Shown piece by piece: positions 8,580-16,051 of a stretch of 64,000 nt of DNA (position 1 is the first letter of the stretch; the number at the start of each line of letters is the position of its first letter). The notes beneath the pieces are model-generated. The model was not told where the DNA came from and searched no databases. It saw only the letters and a list, made by a program, of their open reading frames with translations. The translations under genes were made by a program, and so were the position numbers. Source of the DNA: SLRI01 sp036796215 (GTDB lineage Bacteria > Pseudomonadota > Alphaproteobacteria > Geminicoccales > Geminicoccaceae); the NCBI GenBank assembly GCA_036796215.1, contig DAIRDJ010000001.1:29613-93612 (forward strand), in the 5' to 3' direction.

Positions 8580-9248
8580 ATGGGTCCGGTGCTGAGCTTC
8601 GTTTTGGGTATCGTCGTCGGCGTCATCGGCGCCTGGTGGTTCTTCGAGCGGCGCGATGCGCAGAGTCGCGAGGCGATGGAAGCCGGCTGGAAGAAGAAGC
8701 TGGAGCATGTCGAGGCCGAGGTGAAGCGGGCCGATGCGGCGCATGACGAGACCAAGGAGCGGCTGCGCCAGCTCGAGCAGCAGCGGCTGCCGGCACCGCA
8801 AGCCCCAGCTCGGGCCGAGCCTGCACCGCCACCCCCCGCCGGCAGCTCGGCGCCGACCACCGAGCAGGCGCTCAGCGAGGCCGAGCGGCTCGCCCAGGCC
8901 AAGCGGCGGATCGACGCGAAGCTGGCGCAACTGCCGGCTGGCTCATCGGCGCGAAAACGGCTGATGGCGGAGCGCGCCGCACTCGATCAGGCAGCCGTGC
9001 AGCCGCCGGCCGAGGAGCAGCCGCTCTTCACGCCACCAATCGACGCGCCCGACGATCTCGAGCGGATCCGCGGCATCGGCCCGGTCTTGCGGCAACGCCT
9101 CAACAAGCTCGGCATCACGACCTTCGCACAGATTGCGGCCTTCACCGAGGACGACCTGAAGCGGATCGACGAGGTGCTCGATTTCAATGGGCAGATCAGC
9201 CGCGAACGGTGGGTGGAGCAGGCCAAGGCGTTGCGCGATGAGGCTTGA
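8580..9248 (+). CDS. Membrane-anchored coiled-coil protein with helix-hairpin-helix domain
   Basis: A 222-residue protein of three parts. Residues 4-22 form one membrane helix ending in WWFFERR. Residues 30-75 are a charged coiled coil, followed by a Pro/Ala linker. The last 60 residues are a helix-hairpin-helix domain with ERIRGIGPVLRQRLNKLGI, of the kind found in predicted 5' nuclease-like proteins of COG3743. No catalytic acidic cluster is evident, so DNA or protein binding at the membrane is more likely than cleavage. The start ATG 8580 has GGGAGGAG upstream; the longer frame from 8535 lacks a site. The gene stands alone between a GMC gene and the sigma-E operon. Confidence 0.72.
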   Translation: MGPVLSFVLGIVVGVIGAWWFFERRDAQSREAMEAGWKKKLEHVEAEVKRADAAHDETKERLRQLEQQRLPAPQAPARAEPAPPPPAGSSAPTTEQALSEAERLAQAKRRIDAKLAQLPAGSSARKRLMAERAALDQAAVQPPAEEQPLFTPPIDAPDDLERIRGIGPVLRQRLNKLGITTFAQIAAFTEDDLKRIDEVLDFNGQISRERWVEQAKALRDEA

Positions 9249-9301
9249 GGCTCGGCGTCGTTCGGATTCGAAAAAAATCTTGGCTGCGGTGCCCTGCCGC
9301 G

Positions 9302-9330
9302 TGATCCGGGTCAGCACGCCCGGCGTAGAC
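9302..9330 (+). promoter_or_regulatory. RpoE (ECF sigma-E/ChrR type) promoter of the fatty-acid modification operon
   Basis: The -35 element TGATCC (9302-9307) is followed by an 18-base spacer and a -10 element TAGAC (9326-9330) preceded by CG. This matches the sigma-E promoter known from Rhodobacter sphaeroides (TGATCC-N18-TAAGA type) and the two other copies in this window at 18329-18357 and 38671-38699. Transcription would start near 9337, leaving a leader of about 180 bases before TTG 9518. Confidence 0.8.
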
Positions 9331-9383
9331 TTGGGTAGCCAGCCGGCTGAAAAGCCAGTGGCAATAGCCCGCCGGTCTTTCCT

Positions 9384-9415
9384 CCCCCGGGGCCGGCGGG
9401 CCCCGCTGCCGGGGG
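9384..9415 (+). other. GC-rich hairpin in the leader of the sigma-E operon
   Basis: CCCCC (9384-9388) pairs with GGGGG (9411-9415), and inside it GGGGCC (9389-9394) pairs with GGCCCC (9399-9404). The structure lies between the sigma-E promoter and the first gene. There is no U-tract, only a pyrimidine-rich run after it. It could end read-through from the upstream gene, act as an attenuator, or stabilise the transcript. Confidence 0.4.
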
Positions 9416-9517
9416 TCTGGTCCTTCCTTGTCAATAGCGGCGCAGTGGCGAGTGCATAGAGAAAGCTGCATGCAAATCAGCGTTGGCCTCGCCCGCTCGG
9501 CTCCCCGGAGATAGTTC

Positions 9518-10858
9518 TTGCAGCTCGGTGTCGTCGGCTCCGGCATTGCCGGCCTTTCTGCTGCGTGGCTGCTCGGCCGACAGCACCGCGTCACCCTGTT
9601 CGAGCGGGAGGCGCGTCTCGGCGGTCACAGCAATACCGTCGACGTGACGATCGCGAACGCGACGGTAGCCGTCGACACGGGCTTCATCGTCTACAACGAG
9701 CGCAACTATCCCGAGCTCACCGCCTTTCTTGCGCACCTGAAGGTCCCGACCGAGCCGAGCAACATGTCGTTCTCGGCGAGCATCGACGGCGGCAGGCTGG
9801 AATATTGCGGTGCGTCGCTTGCCGCCCTCTTTGCCCAGAAGCGCAATCTGTTGCGCCCCGGCTTCTACCGGATGCTCGCGGACATCATGCGCTTCAACAA
9901 GCTCGGCATCACGCATCTGGAGGCGGCCGAGCGGCAGGACTGGACGCTCGGGCGCTTCCTCGACGCGCACCAGTTCGGCCAGGCCTTCACTGGTGCCTAC
10001 CTCCTGCCCATGGCGGCCGCCATCTGGTCGTGCCCGACCGCCACCATGCTGCATTTCCCGGCCACCAGCTTTCTCCGCTTCTTCGCCAATCACGGCCTCT
10101 TGACCGTGGCCGATCGGCCGGCCTGGCGGACGTTGAGCCATCGCTCGCGCGACTATGTCGCCGCCATCCGGCAGGCGCTCGGTGCCAATGTCCGCAGCGC
10201 CGCGCCGGTGGTCGCGGTCAGGCGCGTACCCGGCGGCGTCGAGGTGGTCGACGGGCGGGGCGGGCAGTTCCACTTCGATGCCGTGGTGATGGCGGCCCAC
10301 GCCGATCAGACGGCGGCCGTGCTGCTCGATGCCGACGCCGAGGAGCGGCGGATCCTGGGCACCTTCAAGTTCCAGCCCAATCGGGCCGTCCTGCACAGCG
10401 ACGCGTCGCTGATGCCGAAACGCCGTGGCGCCTGGGCCGCGTGGAACTATAGTGCCGGTGGTCTGCTCGAGCCCGGGGCCCGCGTCGCCGTGACCTACTG
10501 GATGAACCGTCTGCAGAACATCGACGAGCGCTTGCCGCTGTTCGTCTCGATGAATCCGATCCGGGAGCCGGATCCGGCCCTGGTCCACGGCGAGTTCGCC
10601 TACGACCACCCGGTCTTCGATGCTGCAGCCATTGCGGCACAGGACGCCATGCGGCACATCCAGGGCCGCGGCGGCGTCTTCCATGCCGGCGCCTGGCTCG
10701 GCTATGGCTTTCACGAGGACGGGCTGCGCTCGGGCCTCGAAGCCGCGGCCAGGCTCGGTGTGACGGCACCCTGGAAAGCGCCGGCGGCAGCAGCGCGTCA
10801 TGTTCCGGCGGCAGCATCGCTCGGCCTGCCCGAGCATGCGGCGGCGCAATCGGCATGA
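9518..10858 (+). CDS. FAD-dependent amine-oxidase-like flavoprotein, candidate fatty-acid desaturase (UfaD type)
   Basis: A 446-residue flavoprotein of COG2907. The FAD motif GSGIAGLSAAWLL lies at residues 7-19, and GGHSNTV and DTGFIVYN follow, both typical of this NAD/FAD-binding group. The C-terminus carries GVFHAGAWLGYGFHEDGL, the flavin-contacting motif. Start TTG 9518 has CCGGAG seven bases upstream. In Rhodobacter sphaeroides the homologous gene next to rpoE-chrR is required for furan fatty acid synthesis and acts as the desaturase of methylated fatty acids; I assign this by gene family and order. It is the first gene after the sigma-E promoter at 9302 and is followed by DUF1365 and a CFA-type methyltransferase. 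Confidence 0.85.
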   Translation: MQLGVVGSGIAGLSAAWLLGRQHRVTLFEREARLGGHSNTVDVTIANATVAVDTGFIVYNERNYPELTAFLAHLKVPTEPSNMSFSASIDGGRLEYCGASLAALFAQKRNLLRPGFYRMLADIMRFNKLGITHLEAAERQDWTLGRFLDAHQFGQAFTGAYLLPMAAAIWSCPTATMLHFPATSFLRFFANHGLLTVADRPAWRTLSHRSRDYVAAIRQALGANVRSAAPVVAVRRVPGGVEVVDGRGGQFHFDAVVMAAHADQTAAVLLDADAEERRILGTFKFQPNRAVLHSDASLMPKRRGAWAAWNYSAGGLLEPGARVAVTYWMNRLQNIDERLPLFVSMNPIREPDPALVHGEFAYDHPVFDAAAIAAQDAMRHIQGRGGVFHAGAWLGYGFHEDGLRSGLEAAARLGVTAPWKAPAAAARHVPAAASLGLPEHAAAQSA

Positions 10859-10880
10859 GCCGCCGCACCTGCGGTTGGCC

Positions 10881-11657
10881 ATGGTGAGCACCCAGGCAGA
10901 GCTGCGCTCCAGGCTCTACGACGGCATCGTCATGCACCAGCGCCTGCGGCCGGTGCGGCACGGCTTTCGGTATCGCGTGTTCTCGCTGCTGCTCGACCTC
11001 GACGAACTGCCCGAGTTGTCGAGAGTGTCGCGGCTCCTGAAGTTCGAACGAGCCGGCATCCTCTCGTTTCGGGCGAGGGATCACGGGGCGCGCGACGGCT
11101 CGCCGCTACGCCCCTGGGCCGAGGCGCATTTTTCCGCAGCCGGTATCGAGGGTATCGCTCGGCTCGAGCTTCTTTGCTTTCCCCGGCTCTGGGGCTTCGT
11201 CTTCAACCCGCTGAGCGTCTATTTCGCCTACGACGCGGCGAACGAGCTTTTGGGTGTGCTCTACGAGGTGAAGAACACCTTCGGCGGCCAGCATGCCTAT
11301 GTCCTGCCGGCGGGTCCGGCGCAGCGCGGCGCCGACGGGCGGGTGCGGCACGGGGTCGAGAAGTCGTTCTACGTCTCGCCCTTCATCGACATGGCAGCCG
11401 CCTACCACTTCGTGCTGCGGCCGCCGGCGGAGACGCTGGAGCTCGTGATCCGCGAGACTGATCGGGACGGGGTCTTTTTCACCGCGAGCCAGACCGGCAA
11501 GAGCCTGCCCTTCAGCGATCGCCATCTCGCCGGCTGCCTGCTGCGCAATCTCGCCATGACGTTCAAGGTGGTTGGTGGCATTCATGTCGAGGCTCTTCGG
11601 CTCTGGCTGAAGGGGGCACCCTATCACCCGAAGACCGCCGGGCAGGTCGATGGCTAG
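10881..11657 (+). CDS. DUF1365 family protein, candidate furan-forming oxygenase (UfaO type)
   Basis: A 258-residue protein with the DUF1365 pattern: LYDGIVMHQRLRPVRHGFRY near the start, then FSLLLDLDEL, then PRLWGFVFNPLSVYF and YEVKNTFGG in the middle. The family has long been annotated as linked to cyclopropane fatty acid synthesis. In Rhodobacter the homologue beside UfaD is the O2-dependent enzyme that closes the furan ring (established knowledge, from memory). Conserved His residues (VMHQR, RHGFRY) could bind metal. ATG 10881 is chosen from conservation because no strong ribosome site is seen; ATG 10836, overlapping the previous gene, is the alternative. The next gene begins 44 bases after the stop. 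Confidence 0.85.
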   Translation: MVSTQAELRSRLYDGIVMHQRLRPVRHGFRYRVFSLLLDLDELPELSRVSRLLKFERAGILSFRARDHGARDGSPLRPWAEAHFSAAGIEGIARLELLCFPRLWGFVFNPLSVYFAYDAANELLGVLYEVKNTFGGQHAYVLPAGPAQRGADGRVRHGVEKSFYVSPFIDMAAAYHFVLRPPAETLELVIRETDRDGVFFTASQTGKSLPFSDRHLAGCLLRNLAMTFKVVGGIHVEALRLWLKGAPYHPKTAGQVDG

Positions 11658-11701
11658 CCGTCGCTGCCCAGAAGAGGTGGCGCAAGGACGGAGTAGAACG
11701 C

Positions 11702-12934
11702 ATGGGCACCGGCCAGCACAGTCTCGGCACCGCAGCTCCAGGGCGCGGCACGGCCACGGATCGTCTGCGCATCGACACGATCCTGCGCCTCTTCAGGCGG
11801 CTGCGCCACGGCACACTCGAGCTGGTCTTGCCGGACGGCACCACGGAGGTGATGCGCGGTGACGATGCCGGTCCCGCAGCCGCCCTGCACATCCGCGATG
11901 CCAGGGTGGTGGATCGCTACCTCAAGCACGGCAGCGTCGGTTTTGCCGAGAGCTACATCGCCGGCGAATGGGAGACGCCCGACCTGCCGAACCTGTTGGA
12001 GCTGCTCGACCGCAATTACGACGCCTGGGGTGAGGGCTATTTCGGCCCGGTGCTCGCCCGCATCGTAGCCCGGGTCCAGCATTGGTTCCGGTCGAACACC
12101 AAGGCGGGCTCCAAGCGCAACATCCATTCGCATTACGACCTCGGCAATGACTTCTTCGCCGCCTGGCTCGACCCATCGATGACCTACTCGGCCGCCCTTT
12201 TCGGCGAGCGCCCGGGCACCGATCTGGAGGCTGCCCAGCTCGCCAAGTATCATAATCTCTGCCGGATGATCGAGCTGCAGCCGGGGCATCGGCTGCTCGA
12301 GATCGGCAGTGGCTGGGGTGGCTTTGCGATGGCCGCGGCCAGGGATTTCGGCGCCGAGGTCACCAGCATCACGATCTCGAAGGCGCAGCACGAGCTGGCC
12401 TCGCGACGGGTCGCCGAGGCGGGCTTGCAGGATCGGGTCGAGATCCGGCTGCTCGACTACCGTGACGTCAGCGGTGCCTATGACCGGGTCGCCTCGATCG
12501 AGATGTTCGAGGCCGTGGGCGAGCGCTATTGGCCGACCTATTTCGGCCAGGTCAGGAATGTGCTGAAGCCGGGCGGCATCGCCGGCCTGCAGATCATCAC
12601 CATCAAGGACACCTATTTCGACACCTACCGCCGCGGCGCCGATTTCATCCAGCAGTATATTTTCCCGGGTGGCATGCTGCCGTCCGCCACGGCACTTGCG
12701 GAGCAGACCAGGAAGGTTGGCCTCGAGGTCACGCAGAGCATCGCCTTCGGCCGCGACTATGCCCGCACGCTCGGGCTTTGGGGCGATCGCTTCGATGCCG
12801 CCTCGGACAAGCTCAAGAACCACGGCTACGACGAACGCTTCCGCCGTCTCTGGCGCTACTATCTCGGCTATTGCGAGGCGGGCTTTCGCACCGGCAGCAC
12901 CGATGTGTTGCAGCTGGCGCTGAAGCGGAGCTGA
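11702..12934 (+). CDS. CFA-synthase-family SAM methyltransferase (UfaM/Cfa-like)
   Basis: A 410-residue enzyme of the cyclopropane-fatty-acyl-phospholipid synthase family. NIHSHYDLGNDFF lies near residue 140, the SAM-binding motif LEIGSGWGG at 199-207, IEMFEAVG near 265, and DFIQQYIFPGGMLP later. It transfers a methyl group from SAM to the double bond of phospholipid acyl chains. The cysteine that binds bicarbonate in true CFA synthases (C139 in E. coli) is Ala164 here, in TYSAALF, which favours a methylase such as UfaM over a cyclopropanase. GGAG lies upstream of ATG 11702. It is the third gene of the sigma-E operon, with the desaturase-like and oxygenase-like genes before it. Confidence 0.9.
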   Translation: MGTGQHSLGTAAPGRGTATDRLRIDTILRLFRRLRHGTLELVLPDGTTEVMRGDDAGPAAALHIRDARVVDRYLKHGSVGFAESYIAGEWETPDLPNLLELLDRNYDAWGEGYFGPVLARIVARVQHWFRSNTKAGSKRNIHSHYDLGNDFFAAWLDPSMTYSAALFGERPGTDLEAAQLAKYHNLCRMIELQPGHRLLEIGSGWGGFAMAAARDFGAEVTSITISKAQHELASRRVAEAGLQDRVEIRLLDYRDVSGAYDRVASIEMFEAVGERYWPTYFGQVRNVLKPGGIAGLQIITIKDTYFDTYRRGADFIQQYIFPGGMLPSATALAEQTRKVGLEVTQSIAFGRDYARTLGLWGDRFDAASDKLKNHGYDERFRRLWRYYLGYCEAGFRTGSTDVLQLALKRS

Positions 12935-12961
12935 AGGGGCCACCATGCAGCACGCCGACGC

Positions 12962-14305
12962 ATGAGCGAGGCTGGCGCCGAGGAGAAGCCGCTCGGGCTC
13001 GTCGACCTGGTGGCGTTCGGCGGGTTGGCGCTACCCCTGGCGGCCCTCAACTTGCCCTTCTACGTCTACCTGCCGACCTTCTACGCACGCGATTTGGGTG
13101 TCGAACTCGTCACCGTCGGCATCATCCTCTTGCTCGCCCGGGTGATCGACGTCTTCACCGATCCGCTCGTCGGCATGCTCGGCGATCGCACCCGAACACC
13201 GTTCGGCCGTCGCCGCCCCTGGGTCCTGGCCTCCATACCGCTCCTGCTGGTCGCGAGCTGGCAGCTCTTCCTGCCACCCGATGATGCCGGCGGCCTCTAC
13301 CTCTTCGTCTGGAGCAGCATCGCCTATCTCGCCTGGACGATGATTCTCCTGGCCTATAGCGCCTGGGGTGCCGAGCTCTCGTCCGACTACAACGAGCGCT
13401 CGCGGATCTTCGGCGCCCGCGAGAGCTTCGTCATTCTCGGCATCCTGACCGCCGCCGCCCTGCCGACGCTGATCGGCAAGGATCCGGGCAGCCGCGAGAC
13501 GATGGCCTCGATCTTCTGGATGATGGCGATCGCCCTGCCGATCGCAGCCGCCGTGCTTTTCACACGGATCCGCGAGCGGCCTTATGCCGAGGCGCACGCC
13601 ATCCCCTTCATCTCCGGCGTGCAGACGGCACTCGCCAACCGGCCGTTTCGCCAGTTGATCTTCGCCTACCTGCTCAACGGTGTGGCCAACGGACTGCCGG
13701 CCACACTCTTTCTCCTCTTCGTCCAGCACGTCATCGTCGCCCCCGCTGCCGGTGGGCCTTTGCTCCTGCTCTATTTCGCGAGCGGGCTTGTCGCCATCCC
13801 GTTCTGGCTCCAGGTCAGCTATCGCGTCGGCAAGCATCGGGCCTGGTCGCTGTCGATGCTCTGGGTCTGTTGCGTTTTCGCCTTCGTGCCGTTTCTCGGC
13901 GCCGGCGATGTCTGGTGGTTCGCGCTCGTTTGCCTCTTGAGCGGGCTCAGCCTCGGCGCAGATCTGGCTTTGCCGACCGCCATGCAGGCCGACGTGGTCG
14001 ATGCCGACAGTGTCGAGACCGGCAACAAGCGCGCCGGCTTCTATTTCGCGCTCTGGAGCATGGCGACCAAGCTGTCGTTCGCGCTTGCCGTCGGCATTGC
14101 GTTCGTCGCGCTCGAGCAAGTCGGTTTCGTTGCCGATGCGACCTCCAACGCGCCCTTGGCACTTTGGGCGCTCTCCGTTCTCTATGCCCTATTGCCGCTC
14201 GTCATGAAGCTCGCCTCGATCGGCCTCGTCTGGAATTTCGAGATCGACGCGGCCCGCTACGGCGAGCTGCGAAAAAAACTGGCTGCTGCCCAAGGAACGC
14301 CCTGA
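12962..14305 (+). CDS. MFS transporter, GPH (glycoside-pentoside-hexuronide:cation) type
   Basis: A 447-residue carrier with about twelve hydrophobic segments. The GPH signature DVFTDPLVGMLGDRTRTPFGRR-type loop between helices two and three is present around residues 62-83, and residues such as SAWGAELSSDYNERSRI mark the second conserved loop. Members take up sugars with a cation; in sigma-E gene sets of alphaproteobacteria a GPH-like carrier regularly sits beside the furan-lipid genes, and its substrate there is unknown. It starts 27 bases after the methyltransferase stop and is followed by a DUF3833 lipoprotein after one base, so it is part of one operon. Confidence 0.9.
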   Translation: MSEAGAEEKPLGLVDLVAFGGLALPLAALNLPFYVYLPTFYARDLGVELVTVGIILLLARVIDVFTDPLVGMLGDRTRTPFGRRRPWVLASIPLLLVASWQLFLPPDDAGGLYLFVWSSIAYLAWTMILLAYSAWGAELSSDYNERSRIFGARESFVILGILTAAALPTLIGKDPGSRETMASIFWMMAIALPIAAAVLFTRIRERPYAEAHAIPFISGVQTALANRPFRQLIFAYLLNGVANGLPATLFLLFVQHVIVAPAAGGPLLLLYFASGLVAIPFWLQVSYRVGKHRAWSLSMLWVCCVFAFVPFLGAGDVWWFALVCLLSGLSLGADLALPTAMQADVVDADSVETGNKRAGFYFALWSMATKLSFALAVGIAFVALEQVGFVADATSNAPLALWALSVLYALLPLVMKLASIGLVWNFEIDAARYGELRKKLAAAQGTP

Positions 14306-14306
14306 G

Positions 14307-14921
14307 ATGATGATCCGCACCCTCTTCATGGCCGTAATGCTCGTTGTCATAACGGGTTGTTCTGCCATGAAGATCGACGATTTCACCGACACCGGTCCCG
14401 CGTTCGTCCCCGAGGAGTACTTCCTCGGGCAGACCAAGGCCTGGGGATTCTTCCAGGACCGGTTCGGCACCGTCCGCCGCGAGTTCGTGGTCGATATCCA
14501 GGGTCACCTAGAGGACGACGTGCTCGTGCTCGACGAGGACTTCGTCTACGCCGATGGCGAGATCGACAAGCGGATCTGGCGCATCCGTCACCTCGGCGAT
14601 GGGCGCTACGAGGGCGAGGCCGACGACATCATCGGCACGGCCAAGGGTGAGCGGCGCGGCAAGGCGATGCGCTGGGGCTACGACTTCGACCTCGCGGTCG
14701 GCGACCGCACCTGGCGGGTGACCTTCGACGACTGGATGCTGCTCCAGGACGAGAACGTCATGATCAACCGCACGACGGTGTCGAAGTGGGGCTTCACGCT
14801 CGGCGAGGTCTACATCTTCTTCCAGAAGCAACCCGACGCCGCTGCCGGCACCGACCAGGACGAGGCCTCAGTCCGGGACGGCCAGACGATGGCGTATCGC
14901 ACGCAGGAGGCCGCCGAGTAG
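14307..14921 (+). CDS. DUF3833 family lipoprotein
   Basis: A 204-residue protein with a lipoprotein signal: a short basic N-terminus, a hydrophobic core (TLFMAVMLVV) and the lipobox ITGC, putting Cys19 at the mature N-terminus. The body is typical DUF3833, with repeated acidic beta-strand segments such as FVVDIQGHL and WRIRHLGDGRYEG. The fold is predicted to be a lipocalin-like barrel (inference), which would suit binding a lipid in the periplasm. It is the last gene of the plus operon and its final 54 bases overlap the end of the converging NTF2-like gene at 14868. The family regularly accompanies the CFA-like and photolyase genes in alphaproteobacteria. Confidence 0.85.
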   Translation: MMIRTLFMAVMLVVITGCSAMKIDDFTDTGPAFVPEEYFLGQTKAWGFFQDRFGTVRREFVVDIQGHLEDDVLVLDEDFVYADGEIDKRIWRIRHLGDGRYEGEADDIIGTAKGERRGKAMRWGYDFDLAVGDRTWRVTFDDWMLLQDENVMINRTTVSKWGFTLGEVYIFFQKQPDAAAGTDQDEASVRDGQTMAYRTQEAAE

Positions 14922-15308
14922 CGGCAGCTTTTCGTAGAGTTGTCCTGCGGCGTCCCAATAGTCGAGATGGGCGGTGATCAACCCCGCTTCGTCGAACTGC
15001 ACCTCTGTCACCCCGTCGATCGTCATCGCCTTGCGGTAGAAGCGATTGTTGATGGTGCAGGTGAAGCGCCACTTGATGAAGGCGGTCTTGCCAGAGACGA
15101 TCGGCGGCTCGGTGACGAATTTCGGGTTCGTGGTCGTCTCGAACATGTGATCGAAGACCGCGAACAGCTTGTCGATCCCGCGCACGTCGTTGAAGGGATC
15201 GACGAACCGAATGTCCGGGTGCGCCAGCTTTTTCAGCTTGTCCCGGCTCGCCGGCGACAGCTCGTCGAAATAGCGCGCATAGGCGTGCGCCCGCTCGAGT
15301 ATCGTCAT
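14868..15308 (-). CDS. NTF2-like/SnoaL-fold protein
   Basis: A 146-residue protein of the nuclear transport factor 2 superfamily. It shows the usual order of helix (YARYFDELSPAS), strand with HPDIRFVDPFNDVRG, and C-terminal strands ending in DYWDAAGQLYEKLP. Such proteins are small cone-shaped barrels that bind or isomerise hydrophobic ligands; no catalytic residues can be named here. The start ATG 15308 overlaps the stop of the SDR gene by four bases, indicating coupling, and the stop lies inside the end of the converging DUF3833 gene. It is the last gene of the photolyase operon. A lipid-related ligand is inferred from context only. Confidence 0.85.
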   Translation of the reverse strand: MTILERAHAYARYFDELSPASRDKLKKLAHPDIRFVDPFNDVRGIDKLFAVFDHMFETTTNPKFVTEPPIVSGKTAFIKWRFTCTINNRFYRKAMTIDGVTEVQFDEAGLITAHLDYWDAAGQLYEKLPLLGGLLRAIRHRLAVPD

Positions 15309-16051
15309 TTGCCGGTGCTGCGCCCGACGAGCGGGAAATAGAGGCGGTAGGGTAGCATCCGCAGGAACTTGAGGATCAGCACGAACGTCGTCGGAAAGGC
15401 GATCTCGAACCTGTCGCTGGCGAGACCCTTGGCGATCACGTCGGCCGCGTGCTCGGCCGAGACGAGAAACGGCATCTCGAACTCGTTCTTGTCGGTGAGC
15501 GGGGTCTTGACGAAGCCCGGGTTGATCAGCTGCAGCTTGACCCCGGTCTGGCGCAGATCGAACGCCAGCGATTCGACCATGTTGATCAGCCCGCCCTTGG
15601 TGCAGCCGTAATAGGCGCTGGTCGGCAGGCCCGAATAGCCCGCCACCGACGCGACCACCGCCAGCCTGCCGGCATTGCGCTCGAGCATGCCCGGCAGCAC
15701 GGCCTCGATGCCGTTGGCGACACCCATGATGTTGAGCTCGACGAGCTTGCGCAGATCGTCGGCCTTGAAATCGCGGGCGGCGACCGGATGGTGGCTGCCG
15801 GCATTCAGCACGACGATGTCGGGCGGGCCGCCATCGGCCGCGATCTCCCGCAGAGCCGCCTTGACGGCAGCCTGGTCGGTGACGTCGAGTGGCAAGGGGC
15901 GGATGCGCCCCGCGTGCTGCGCCGCCAGCGCTTCGAGCTTGTCCCGGCTCCTGGCACTGGCGAAGACCGTCTTGCCGTCGCGGGCGAGCCGCTCGGCAAG
16001 CGCGGCACCGATGCCGTAGCTGGCACCCACGATCCAGACGCGCTCGGTCAT
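15305..16051 (-). CDS. Classical short-chain dehydrogenase/reductase
   Basis: A 248-residue classical SDR. The cofactor motif GASYGIG is at residues 9-15, NAG in VVLNAGS near residue 87, and the catalytic Ser/Tyr/Lys are in ASVAGYSGLPTSAYYGCTKG. The C-terminus is hydrophobic (FVLILKFLRMLPYRLYFPL), suggesting membrane association, as in SDRs that handle lipids. In Rhodobacter an SDR of this kind (RSP_1087 by memory) is among the sigma-E controlled genes. The start ATG 16051 overlaps the photolyase stop by four bases, and its end overlaps the NTF2-like start by four bases. The substrate is not known. Confidence 0.88.
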   Translation of the reverse strand: MTERVWIVGASYGIGAALAERLARDGKTVFASARSRDKLEALAAQHAGRIRPLPLDVTDQAAVKAALREIAADGGPPDIVVLNAGSHHPVAARDFKADDLRKLVELNIMGVANGIEAVLPGMLERNAGRLAVVASVAGYSGLPTSAYYGCTKGGLINMVESLAFDLRQTGVKLQLINPGFVKTPLTDKNEFEMPFLVSAEHAADVIAKGLASDRFEIAFPTTFVLILKFLRMLPYRLYFPLVGRSTGK

